Of a DNA stretch of 36,269 nt, positions 8,511 through 16,739 are shown one piece after another (position 1 is the first letter of the stretch; every line of letters starts with the position of its first letter). Origin of the DNA: an uncultured Methanobrevibacter sp. Lineage in GTDB: Archaea > Methanobacteriota > Methanobacteria > Methanobacteriales > Methanobacteriaceae. Location: NCBI RefSeq assembly GCF_937898925.1, contig NZ_CALDKF010000079.1, positions 1-36,269 on the forward strand. The letters are read 5' to 3'. Both the position numbers and the translations under genes were made by a program. The notes beneath the pieces were generated by a model. The model was not told where the DNA came from. It did not search any database and was given only the letters and a program-made list of their open reading frames with translations.

Positions 8511-8623
8511 TTTTACACCAATCTAATAAATTTAAATATTTTATTTCATCTATAATGCTTTTTTAATAAATATCAAATAATTTCATATAAAGTTTCATAT
8601 AATTTACTTAAAAGAACGATTAA

Positions 8624-11137
8624 TTAAATTAAAAATATATTGTCAAAACCTATAAATTCTTCATCCCTATTCCAACCTAATGCAACATTAGGTATTTTCA
8701 TTTGTTTTTCATTTTGTTTATATCCATCAATGTTTGGATTTAATCCAACTAATAGCAAAACATCTTTAGCTCTTGAGAATGCAACAAAATACAATCTTGT
8801 CAAATCATCAAATGCCATGTCTTTAGAATCCCTATCCTTACTGTACAAAGAACTGTATTTTCTAATCCTGTCCTGAATAATGGAAGAAGAATCTGCATTC
8901 TTAGGGAATCTTAAATTAGCGTCTTTTGCCAGGTTCTTCTTAAATCTTGATCCCACATCAACAATGACAAGAGGGAACTCCAATCCCTTTGCCTGATGTA
9001 TAGACATGATATTGAATCTATTTGAAGGGATGACCTCAAAGAGATTCTCATCAATCTGTACCCCACCACTAGCTATTGGCACGAAAATGTTTAATAATGC
9101 CTCGTTGATTGATTCCTTTTCTGCTTCAGGTGAAGAGAAATCTATGTTAGCGGAATACTTATTGAAGAAACTTGTTTGTGTAATTGTTTGTGTAATTGCC
9201 TTAAGATAAACTACACCTTCATCATCTTCCTGGAATTCAGGTATCCAACTGACCAATTTATATGCCAATTCCATCAGATTAGCCTTTGTAGGCCATTTCA
9301 TGTCACTTGACTCATCAGATGAGAATGGATGCCTTATTTGCCAATGAGTTACGAATTTCTCCAATGAAACAGGTGAATGTGGCTCTGGATTGACATCATT
9401 CATATAGGAAATAGCCTTTCTACGCCAAGCTTTCATATTCAAGCTTGCAGAATTAGGCAATTTATCATTAGTCCTTTGGTATTTTGAATTAGGATCTATG
9501 CATTCCAACATCAATCCGCAAAAGACAGCTACACAATCAATATTCTGTAAGTCTTGGCCTCTTGGGTTAAACACTTCAATAGGATGCCTTAATCTTCCCA
9601 ATTGCTTTTTTAATGTAAAATTAAATGTACGGCTTCCAGTAGCAGTTAACTCCTTAGGGGAGAAAGTTAAGAATGCAATGTCTTCAGCAGAACCATCATC
9701 TCCAAGCTCTATCACTATCTCATCTTCCCCTTCTGCCAAGTCAAATCCTTTATCCCTATAATTGATTAAGGTTGTCTTATTGTCTGAATTAAACTTTTTA
9801 TTATCCTCTTTAGTTAAAACCCTTTTAATCTTACGTTTAACTATTCCATTCCTATTCAATTCATCAATGAATTTGGCCAAATCAGTTGCAAGAAGCTGTT
9901 CATTGTTTCTGAACATTCCTAAAATAGGCACTTGATTTGTATCATCCTCATTAAAGCTTGGAACTTCAATCTTTGGCTTTTCCTTAACACGTGCAGATTG
10001 GTATTCATCATCCAATTCAACAAAGTCATTGCATAAGTCAATGATGTTTTCAGTGGATCTGTAATTGGTTTTTAGGTTAACTTCCTTTGCTTCAATTCCA
10101 ATTGTAGCGATTCTTTCAATGAAATTAGTGAATAGATCTACACTAGCTCCTCTAAACCTGTATAAAGATTGGTCATCATCACCTACTACTGTTATGTTTC
10201 CACCATTTTCAATGGCAGATTCAGCGATTTTAAAGTAAATGCTCTCTTGCAATAGGTTTGTATCCTGATATTCGTCCACTAAAATGATCTTAATGTCATT
10301 CAAGAACACATTCAAGCTATCTGAATTCAATCTTCTTAAGAATTCAGTTTCAAGCATTGCAAAATCATAGATATTTTGGCTTTTAAGTATTTCTGCATAT
10401 TCTAAAATTAACTTTAAGGCCAATTGCTTACCTAATTCTGTAGCTTGAATATTGCTTAAGATTTTATTGATATCCACCATATTGTAGTAGATGTGTTCCT
10501 TGATTTCAATCAATATGCTTGCCATCATTGTCAGATTCTTTACTTTTGGCTTTTGTTCTGTATTGGATTGCTTACCTGTTATCTCTGCCAAATACTCCTG
10601 CAATGAGTCATGTTTATATCTGTCTTCCTTTAAAAGGCATTCATTTATCATAACGGAATTAGCAACAAAATCCTCTATTAAAATAGGTTGGCTTGTTCCC
10701 GCTTGACGATGAATACGCAATAATTCATCTGCGATACTGTCTATTGTCCCTATATTGATTTGATTGAAATCAATTCTATTGATTTCCTTTATTATGGAAT
10801 CATCAGTGATTTCACCGCTGAACATCTTATCCATATAATTGGCAATGAGCTTAGACTTTATCTTGTCTCCCCAGCTAAGAATACGTGATAAGAGTTCACT
10901 TGCAGCCTTTCTTGTGAAAGTGGTTGCCATTATCTCATTAGGTGAAACATCATCTACAAAAATAAACTTCAATATCTTTAGCACCATCACTGTTGTTTTA
11001 CCTGATCCGGGTCCTGCAACAATGAATAATGATTGATCTTTAGGTGATGAAATAGCTAATTTTTGGTCTTCATTTGAAGAAATATCCCTTTCTAAAACAT
11101 TTACAACGATTTCTTCAAACTCTTTATAATCTATCAA
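8624..11137 (-). CDS. UvrD/PcrA-type superfamily 1A DNA helicase
   Basis: An 837-aa ATP-dependent DNA helicase. Helicase motifs: NEDQKLAI, Walker A AGPGSGKTT (41-49), motif Ia TTFTRKAASEL (72-82), Walker B ILVDEYQDTN (285-294), motif III VGDDDQSLYRFRGA (318-331), motif V region MSIHQAKGLEFPLVIV (about 711-726) and motif VI LYFVAFSRAKD (782-792). A long, weakly recognisable stretch at about 365-640 replaces the usual 2A/2B arrangement and contains an acidic patch. The start is TTG at 11137 behind a strong SD, AAGAGGGGTAAAT. There is no nuclease domain; the partner nuclease is encoded just downstream, reminiscent of split AddAB. It is divergent from the MrfA-like operon. Confidence 0.9.
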   Translation of the reverse strand: MIDYKEFEEIVVNVLERDISSNEDQKLAISSPKDQSLFIVAGPGSGKTTVMVLKILKFIFVDDVSPNEIMATTFTRKAASELLSRILSWGDKIKSKLIANYMDKMFSGEITDDSIIKEINRIDFNQINIGTIDSIADELLRIHRQAGTSQPILIEDFVANSVMINECLLKEDRYKHDSLQEYLAEITGKQSNTEQKPKVKNLTMMASILIEIKEHIYYNMVDINKILSNIQATELGKQLALKLILEYAEILKSQNIYDFAMLETEFLRRLNSDSLNVFLNDIKIILVDEYQDTNLLQESIYFKIAESAIENGGNITVVGDDDQSLYRFRGASVDLFTNFIERIATIGIEAKEVNLKTNYRSTENIIDLCNDFVELDDEYQSARVKEKPKIEVPSFNEDDTNQVPILGMFRNNEQLLATDLAKFIDELNRNGIVKRKIKRVLTKEDNKKFNSDNKTTLINYRDKGFDLAEGEDEIVIELGDDGSAEDIAFLTFSPKELTATGSRTFNFTLKKQLGRLRHPIEVFNPRGQDLQNIDCVAVFCGLMLECIDPNSKYQRTNDKLPNSASLNMKAWRRKAISYMNDVNPEPHSPVSLEKFVTHWQIRHPFSSDESSDMKWPTKANLMELAYKLVSWIPEFQEDDEGVVYLKAITQTITQTSFFNKYSANIDFSSPEAEKESINEALLNIFVPIASGGVQIDENLFEVIPSNRFNIMSIHQAKGLEFPLVIVDVGSRFKKNLAKDANLRFPKNADSSSIIQDRIRKYSSLYSKDRDSKDMAFDDLTRLYFVAFSRAKDVLLLVGLNPNIDGYKQNEKQMKIPNVALGWNRDEEFIGFDNIFLI

Positions 11138-11165
11138 ATTTACCCCTCTTACATTTTATTAAAAT

Positions 11166-11177
11166 CTTTATATATAG
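11166..11177 (-). promoter_or_regulatory. TATA-like element of the UvrD helicase operon
   Basis: The minus strand reads CTATATATAAAG about 30 bp upstream of the TTG start, implying a short leader that still contains the SD. Confidence 0.5.
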
Positions 11178-11181
11178 TTCT

Positions 11182-11217
11182 AATCTATATCCATATCCAT
11201 AGTCATATCTATACTTA
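11182..11217. repeat. Degenerate hexanucleotide tandem repeat between divergent repair operons
   Basis: Six consecutive 6-mers: AATCTA, TATCCA, TATCCA, TAGTCA, TATCTA, TACTTA. They sit beside the helicase TATA element. This may be a simple microsatellite or a multi-site regulator array. Confidence 0.45.
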
Positions 11218-11346
11218 TATTAATTTATGAAATATTTTAATTTTTGTATTTAAGTAAATAAACATAGAGCAAATGAAAACTAATAGGAAAAGTTTTATTT
11301 AATTCAAAAAGAAATATATGATAAGTTTTATTAAATTCGCTTTACA

Positions 11347-11363
11347 AATATATATTATAAAAT
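11347..11363 (+). promoter_or_regulatory. TATA-like element of the MrfA-like operon
   Basis: AATATATATTATAAAAT lies about 35 bp before the ATG at 11393, where no SD is visible. The transcript is probably leaderless or nearly so. Confidence 0.45.
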
Positions 11364-11392
11364 TTATTACTCTTTAATTACTTAATTATTTA

Positions 11393-14116
11393 ATGATTAT
11401 CATGACAAATGTAGCTAAAGACAAAGATGAGATGGAGAACATCGACAAGTTCAAAAACGATATTCGTTTTAGGAAAAAAATCGAGCATGTCGAGACCATT
11501 CCAGCAAAAGAAGCTAGCTATAAAAAGGTAGACAAATTAGAGAAAAAGATATTGGACTACCTTGATGAAAAGGAAATAAAGCTATACAAACACCAAGCTT
11601 TAGCTATTGAAAAGTCCAGAGAAGACAAGAACATAATCATTACAACACCAACTGCAAGCGGAAAGACATTATCCTTTAACTTGCCTGTATTGGAAGAGCT
11701 CATTAAGGATAATGATGCTTGTGCATTATACATTTATCCTGCAAAGGCATTGTCTTATGATCAATTGAAGGTTTTAAGGAAATTTGATGAGAAACTAGAC
11801 CTTGACATTAATCCAAATCCTTACGATGGAGACACTCCAAAGGCTAAAAGGTATAAGATAAGACAGGAATCAAGGGTTATCCTTACAAATCCATACCAAA
11901 TCCATTTGATCTTGCAATGGCATCACCAATGGGAACGCTTCTATTCAAATTTAAAGTATATTGTTATTGATGAAGCTCATTATTATAAAGGAATATTCGG
12001 TTCAAACGTTGCATTCCTAATCAGAAGGTTGAAGAGAATCGCTAATTTCTATGGTTCCAATCCTAAATTCATATTGTCTTCAGCAACACTTGCAAATCCT
12101 TTGGAACTTGCAGAAAAGCTAACTGGAGAGGAATTTGAATTGATTGATGAGGATAGCTCTCCAAGCGGTGAAAAGGACTTTATCCTATATAACCCATATA
12201 AGAAATTGCCAGTTCATTCTGATGATGAAAATCTATCTATTCACCAGGAAACTGAAAGGATTTTCCTTTATTTGCTACTTAAAGACATACAAACATTATG
12301 CTTCACATCAAGCAGAAAGATTGCAGAATTGATTGCATTATGGACAAAAAGGGATATGGAGCATACTAAAAAGAGGTATGTGGATAGGATTTCAGCTTAT
12401 AGGGCAGGTTATTTGGCTGAAGATAGAAGAGAAATAGAAGACGGCCTTAAATCAAGAAAATACTTGGGAGTCACTTCTACAAATGCGCTTGAATTAGGTA
12501 TTGATGTAGGCAGTTTGGATGCTGTAATCATTTCAGGGTTCCCAGGCTCAATGATTTCAACCTGGCAACAAGGAGGAAGATCAGGTAGAGGAAATCAGAA
12601 ATCCCTTGTTATTTTAGTTGCTTTTGAAAACCAATTAGACCAGTACTTTATGAAAAACCCAGAATTCTTCTTTGACAAGCCTCATGAAAATGTTGTAATC
12701 GACTTGAATAATGAGAAATTATTGAACAATCATATCATCTGCGCTGCAAATGAATTGCCTATTGCACCTGAAGAGATAGAAGAGGTATTTGGTGTAGATG
12801 AGGAATTCATAAACAATATCGTTCAGAACAGGGACTTGAGAAAGAGCGCAGGGCTTTACATTTATCCATATGATGATAATCCAGCATTTGAATTTTCACT
12901 TGATCAGATTTCAAATGAAATATTCAATGTAATGAATGGCAATCAATTGATTGAAAAGATAGAAAGGTCTCAAATGTATAGGGAAGCTCATGAAGGAGCT
13001 ATTTTAATCAACAAGGGTCAAACTTACATTGTAACTGATGTCGACTTCAACACCCACATTATAGATGTGATTAAAAGGGATGTGAATGCTCATACAATTG
13101 CACTTAAGAGAACAGAAACAAAAATCATTAAGAAGATCAAAAAAGTTAAAATCGGAGACTTTACAGTTCATTATGGAGAGCTTGAAGTAGAGGAAGACTA
13201 TTACAAATACAAAAGAATGGAGTTTTCAAAGACAATAGGAACATACATTCTCGACTTGCCTCCTTTGAAATTCAAGACTAAAGGATTATGGTTTACAATT
13301 CCAGATAGCGTCAAGGAGACATTGGAAGAGAGGTTTAAAAATGAAAGTGAAGTCTTTGCAGGAGGTCTTCACGGTGCAGAACATGCTTTAATAGGATTAT
13401 TCCCACTTCATGTGATGTGTGATAGGTTTGATATTGGCGGGCTTTCAACCAATTATCACGAAGACACTCAAGAAGCTTCCATTTTCATTTATGATGCATA
13501 TGAAGGAGGAATTGGAATTTGTGAAAAGGCAATTGATGTATTCAGCAAATTAACCAATTCCACAAGGAATCTGCTTAAGACATGTGAATGTGAAAACGGT
13601 TGCCCTTCATGTATCTACTCCCCTAAATGTGGAAATGATAACAAGCCATTGCATAAGAAAGCTACTGAATTCATTTTGGATTATATGTGGGAAGAGATGA
13701 ATAAGCTATCTCCAGAGGAATTATCTGCATTGGAAAATCAGGATTTGGAAGATAACATATCCTATAATGAAACATACTATAACCAAAAAGATAAAGGAAA
13801 TACTCAAAATGATTATTCTAATGAATCAATTGAAGGAGAAGTTGTGGAAACTGATAATAATGAAGAGGCAGATCCACTAGATGAAGCTTATAATGATGCA
13901 TTAGAGGAATTCAATAAGGGAAATTACAGCATTGCTAAAGAGATACTTACAAATATTATCATCAAGAAAGATAGTGCAGATGCCTATTATCTCATTGGAA
14001 AAATACTTTATGAACAAGATGATAAGTTAGGGGCCTTATCTTTTGTGAAAAAAGCAATTTCTATTGATTCTGGACATGAAGAAGCTAATGAATTCTTGCT
14101 TGAATTGAAACATTAA
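11393..14116 (+). CDS. MrfA/YprA-like DEAD-box helicase with zinc-binding C-terminus and TPR tail
   Basis: A 907-aa superfamily 2 helicase of the MrfA/YprA/Hrq1 group. Motifs: LYKHQ (64-68), Walker A TPTASGKT (85-92), DEAH (193-196), SSAT (229-232), STNALELGIDVG (about 360-371) and QQGGRSGRG (390-398). The C-terminal half has the family's zinc region, GLHGAEHALIG then DAYEGGIGICEKA and a Cys cluster CECENGCPSCIYSPKCG (about 729-745). In Bacillus, MrfA unwinds DNA for repair of mitomycin-type damage. An acidic linker (about 775-828) and two TPR-like units (about 828-895) are added at the C-terminus, which I do not know from bacterial MrfA. ATG at 11393 or 11402; neither has an SD. The MrfB-like exonuclease follows two genes on. 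Confidence 0.88.
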   Translation: MIIMTNVAKDKDEMENIDKFKNDIRFRKKIEHVETIPAKEASYKKVDKLEKKILDYLDEKEIKLYKHQALAIEKSREDKNIIITTPTASGKTLSFNLPVLEELIKDNDACALYIYPAKALSYDQLKVLRKFDEKLDLDINPNPYDGDTPKAKRYKIRQESRVILTNPYQIHLILQWHHQWERFYSNLKYIVIDEAHYYKGIFGSNVAFLIRRLKRIANFYGSNPKFILSSATLANPLELAEKLTGEEFELIDEDSSPSGEKDFILYNPYKKLPVHSDDENLSIHQETERIFLYLLLKDIQTLCFTSSRKIAELIALWTKRDMEHTKKRYVDRISAYRAGYLAEDRREIEDGLKSRKYLGVTSTNALELGIDVGSLDAVIISGFPGSMISTWQQGGRSGRGNQKSLVILVAFENQLDQYFMKNPEFFFDKPHENVVIDLNNEKLLNNHIICAANELPIAPEEIEEVFGVDEEFINNIVQNRDLRKSAGLYIYPYDDNPAFEFSLDQISNEIFNVMNGNQLIEKIERSQMYREAHEGAILINKGQTYIVTDVDFNTHIIDVIKRDVNAHTIALKRTETKIIKKIKKVKIGDFTVHYGELEVEEDYYKYKRMEFSKTIGTYILDLPPLKFKTKGLWFTIPDSVKETLEERFKNESEVFAGGLHGAEHALIGLFPLHVMCDRFDIGGLSTNYHEDTQEASIFIYDAYEGGIGICEKAIDVFSKLTNSTRNLLKTCECENGCPSCIYSPKCGNDNKPLHKKATEFILDYMWEEMNKLSPEELSALENQDLEDNISYNETYYNQKDKGNTQNDYSNESIEGEVVETDNNEEADPLDEAYNDALEEFNKGNYSIAKEILTNIIIKKDSADAYYLIGKILYEQDDKLGALSFVKKAISIDSGHEEANEFLLELKH

Positions 14117-14181
14117 AAATTGAAATAAATAATATTTTTATCATGAAAAATAAATAATAAATATGTTGAAAAGGTGATATT

Positions 14182-14481
14182 ATGGAAATCACTGATGAAA
14201 ATAAAAATGAAATAAAAGAGCAAATCAATACAGACATCAATAATATCCTTGAAAAGCATGAACTGCCTTACAGGATGGATGGGCTTTCAGTCATGAAAAC
14301 ATCAAAGGGAACAAGTTTCTTAGGAAATGTAAGGGTTCATGATCCAAACAAGGTTAAGGCAGTGAGAGAAGAGATTGAATCATACTTGGATAAGTTTGGA
14401 AAAGTCGTTATTAATTCAAGAGATGTTGTTCCTTGCTGTGAATTGCCGTATACCTACATTACATTCCATATAAATTTCTAA
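14182..14481 (+). CDS. Conserved-looking 99-aa protein between MrfA-like and MrfB-like genes
   Basis: I do not recognise a family. The protein has a charged N-terminal helix (ENKNEIKEQINTDINNI), a central beta-rich part (GLSVMKTSKGTSFLGNVRV), a second helix (KVKAVREEIESYLDKFG) and a beta-rich end with PCCELPYTYITFHI. Together these suggest a small alpha/beta fold with a CC pair near residues 85-86. A strong SD, AAAGGTGATATT, precedes the ATG. It starts 65 bp after the helicase and ends 7 bp before the exonuclease ATG, whose SD would lie near its end, so translation of the two is likely coupled. The position suggests an accessory subunit of this repair operon; that is inference. Confidence 0.8.
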   Translation: MEITDENKNEIKEQINTDINNILEKHELPYRMDGLSVMKTSKGTSFLGNVRVHDPNKVKAVREEIESYLDKFGKVVINSRDVVPCCELPYTYITFHINF

Positions 14482-14488
14482 AGATATT

Positions 14489-15544
14489 ATGACATCACGT
14501 AGAGAAGATCATGAAGCATATCTAGAGAAAATACTATCAAATTCATTGTCTTCTGCAAATCCTTCTAAAGAAGCTTATGAAAGAGGCAGATTAGACTCCC
14601 TCACTTATTTTAACAATCTTAAATTTGGATTGATGCATAAATACAAGGATTGGGATTTCTTGGATATTGAAGGAAGCAAAGTCATTGAAAATGTCTACGG
14701 AGAGACATTAAAGATTACAAGAAGGGAAAAAATAGACTTCTCTCTAGAGGATAAAAATAAATCCATTAAGGAACATTTAGCTTCAAACTTAAAGCTAATG
14801 CCTGGAATAGGGTTTCAAACAGAAATGAAACTTAAGGAAAAAGGATACAATACATTTTACGATTTGCTGAATCATCCTACTTATGCAAGAAATGCAGAAA
14901 AAATGATTGAAAAAATAGAAAAGGACTGTTTTATCAAGGAATTCAATCTATTGAAAAGCTTGAATAAATATCCTAATTCCAGAAACAGCACCTTAAAGGC
15001 TTTAAGTTCTCTTGATCCATTCAATCTCAAGTTCATGGATATTGAAACTCTTGGATTGTCAAATGCAGCAATCATTCTACTTGGAGTTGCTGAGATAAAA
15101 GGAAATTACATTGAATCCAACCAGTATTTGCTTAGAAAAAAGGAAGAGGAACCTGCACTTATTGAAAGCTATCTTTCACATATTGATGAAGCAAGTGTTC
15201 ATGTAACATATAATGGAGCGAATTTTGATATTCCTTTCATTAAAAACAGAGCCAGATTATATAGGATGAATTGCAATCTTGATCAAACTCACTTTGACTT
15301 AATGTATCCTGCAAGGAATTTATGGAAAGACAAGCTCCCAAATTGCAAATTAACCACTATTGAAGAGCATTTATTCGGCATTAAACGGGAGGATGATGTA
15401 CCTGGAGCTTATATTCCAGATTACTATAGAACATATCTAACAACCAAGAATATTGGCCCTTTAATCCCTATAATAGAGCACAACCGTATGGATATCGTTT
15501 CTCTTGCTCATTTCCTGATGAGAATATATGAAGAATCATTTTAA
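14489..15544 (+). CDS. MrfB/YprB-like DEDDh exonuclease (RNase H-like fold)
   Basis: A 351-aa protein with the YprB/MrfB ribonuclease H-like domain in its C-terminal half. The four-acid-plus-histidine site reads D184 and E186 (FMDIETLGL), D247 (YNGANFDIPFI), then H331 and D335 (EHNRMDIVSL). The N-terminal half contains a helix-hairpin-helix-like stretch (LKLMPGIGFQTEMKLKEKGY, 101-120), a probable DNA-binding element. In Bacillus the exonuclease MrfB is encoded next to the helicase MrfA and works with it; the same pairing is seen here with one small gene between. From memory the Bacillus protein carries the TPR part; here it is on the helicase. The start is 7 bp after the upstream stop with only a weak SD (AAAGATATT), fitting coupling. 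Confidence 0.85.
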   Translation: MTSRREDHEAYLEKILSNSLSSANPSKEAYERGRLDSLTYFNNLKFGLMHKYKDWDFLDIEGSKVIENVYGETLKITRREKIDFSLEDKNKSIKEHLASNLKLMPGIGFQTEMKLKEKGYNTFYDLLNHPTYARNAEKMIEKIEKDCFIKEFNLLKSLNKYPNSRNSTLKALSSLDPFNLKFMDIETLGLSNAAIILLGVAEIKGNYIESNQYLLRKKEEEPALIESYLSHIDEASVHVTYNGANFDIPFIKNRARLYRMNCNLDQTHFDLMYPARNLWKDKLPNCKLTTIEEHLFGIKREDDVPGAYIPDYYRTYLTTKNIGPLIPIIEHNRMDIVSLAHFLMRIYEESF

Positions 15545-15554
15545 TTTTAAAAAT

Positions 15555-15592
15555 CCTTTTTTTAACTTTTTTTTAACTTTTTTAGCTTTTTT
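15555..15592 (+). terminator. Poly-T terminator after the MrfAB-like operon
   Basis: Four T-tracts of six to eight bases, separated by AAC or AGC, start about 10 bases after the exonuclease stop. Such U-rich tracts are the normal archaeal termination signal; no hairpin is needed. Confidence 0.7.
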
Positions 15593-16052
15593 AATAAAAT
15601 ATAATTTATTGATTTCTAAAATCAAATTGAGTAATAAAATTTTTTTAAATTGTATTAAAGTTATTTAAACTTTATTTAACTTAAAAATATTGCCTTAATT
15701 ATAATAATAATTAATATTTGTTTCTAAATATCCAAATGAATAGATAAATGTTCATTAAATAAACATTACATTTATATAAAATGAATTATAAAAAATAAAT
15801 TGAAGATAACCTTTAAGGTAAGACTCTAACTAAGTTAAAGAATAAAAATTAAGTTATTTTTAAAAAAAATTATTATCCCATATAAAAAAACTAAAAATGC
15901 TTAATTTTTATCTTTCTTTTTAACTATTTTTCGATTTAATTCATTTTTATCATCTTATCCTATTTCCTATTTTTCAAATTAACTTTACTCAATTAACAAT
16001 ATTATGATGATTCTTAATCAATTATTCATTTTGAAAAAATATTTTCTAAATT
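15593..16052. other. Long AT-rich gene-free stretch
   Basis: About 460 bp without a credible ORF. The only structure I find is the odd palindrome ACCTT-T-AAGGT at 15809-15819, followed by CTAACTAAGTTAAAG. There is no tRNA, clear box C/D RNA or repeat array. A small RNA cannot be excluded. Confidence 0.4.
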
Positions 16053-16062
16053 GTTATATAAA
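16053..16062 (+). promoter_or_regulatory. TATA-like element of the TIR-like gene
   Basis: GTTATATAAA lies about 75 bp before the ATG. The predicted start near 16085 would give a leader of about 45 bases that includes the SD. Confidence 0.45.
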
Positions 16063-16132
16063 ATTTTTAATATTAAGAAAACAATATAAAATATAAACAT
16101 TAACTTAATGAAAATTAAAAAGGAAGGATAAA

Positions 16133-16552
16133 ATGTTTGAAGAAGAACAAGACAATAAAATCTATAATCTTATTATTACACGTGGAATTGATAAAGAAAA
16201 TGAATATGGGCAATTTACAGAGAAGTTATACTCTAAACCAGACTTCCTATGGACTGAATCAATGGCAAGGGATTACGCTCCTTTTGGAGAAAGCTTCTTT
16301 GAAAAAGTAGATGTTATTGTTGTTTTATCTGGAATTTACAATTATAATCAAATGCATATTGACATTTTAATTGAAAAAGCAGAGGAATTTGACATTCCTA
16401 TACTATTAGTACGCCCTTATGGTATGGAGATAGTTCCTGAAGAGCTTGAGAAAAAAGCAAAAGCAGTTGTTGGATGGAATGCAAACTGCATTGTCGACGA
16501 CATAAGATCCATTGTAAGTGGAGATTATGATGAATTCTGTGATGATTTTTAA
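16133..16552 (+). CDS. Stand-alone TIR-like protein (MTH538 / ThsB-like fold)
   Basis: A 139-aa single-domain protein of the TIR-like family named after MTH538 of Methanothermobacter, to which the Thoeris sensor ThsB also belongs. Typical features are the first strand NLIITRG, DFLWTESMARDYAPF, the strand VDVIVVLSGIY, the helix HIDILIEKAEE, then IPILLVRPYG and VVGWNANCIVDDI. Aligned by eye to the W..E-I-x-x-A helix of NAD-cleaving TIRs, the catalytic glutamate position is occupied by leucine (position -4 from the Ala of EKA), so NADase activity is doubtful. A strong SD, AGGAAGGAT, is present. No ThsA or other effector gene is near; the neighbours are repair genes, and it is convergent with rad50. 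Confidence 0.8.
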   Translation: MFEEEQDNKIYNLIITRGIDKENEYGQFTEKLYSKPDFLWTESMARDYAPFGESFFEKVDVIVVLSGIYNYNQMHIDILIEKAEEFDIPILLVRPYGMEIVPEELEKKAKAVVGWNANCIVDDIRSIVSGDYDEFCDDF

Positions 16553-16559
16553 TTAAATC

Positions 16560-16601
16560 ATTTTCCTTCTTTTTTAAATTTGTAAAAAAAGTCTTTTTTT
16601 T
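16560..16601 (+). terminator. T-tract terminator after the TIR-like gene
   Basis: Two T-tracts (about 16570-16575 and 16594-16601) lie within 50 bp of the stop; the second is preceded by a complementary A-tract. Confidence 0.5.
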
Positions 16602-16684
16602 AAAATAAAATAATTGAAAATAAAAAAAATAAAATAAGAAAATAAAATAAGAAAATAATTGAAAATAAAATAAAAAATAAAATG

Positions 16685-16713
16685 AGATAAGTAAATAATT
16701 AAATTACTTATCT
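16685..16713 (-). terminator. Hairpin terminator of the nurA-herA-mre11-rad50 operon
   Basis: A perfect 10-bp stem, AGATAAGTAA with TTACTTATCT, and a nine-base loop, about 27 bp after the rad50 stop. On the minus strand a long T-rich stretch follows (complement of 16600-16684). Confidence 0.6.
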
Positions 16714-16739
16714 AAACTATTTTTAAATATTAAACAGAA

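Noticed and set aside
15593..16052. tRNA or box C/D RNA in the long gap
   Set aside because: No T-loop or CCA-like end and no paired C and D boxes; an isolated ATGATGA at 16003-16010 is not enough.
16133..16552. A Thoeris defence system
   Set aside because: Only the ThsB-like part is present; no ThsA-type NAD-consuming effector lies in the window.
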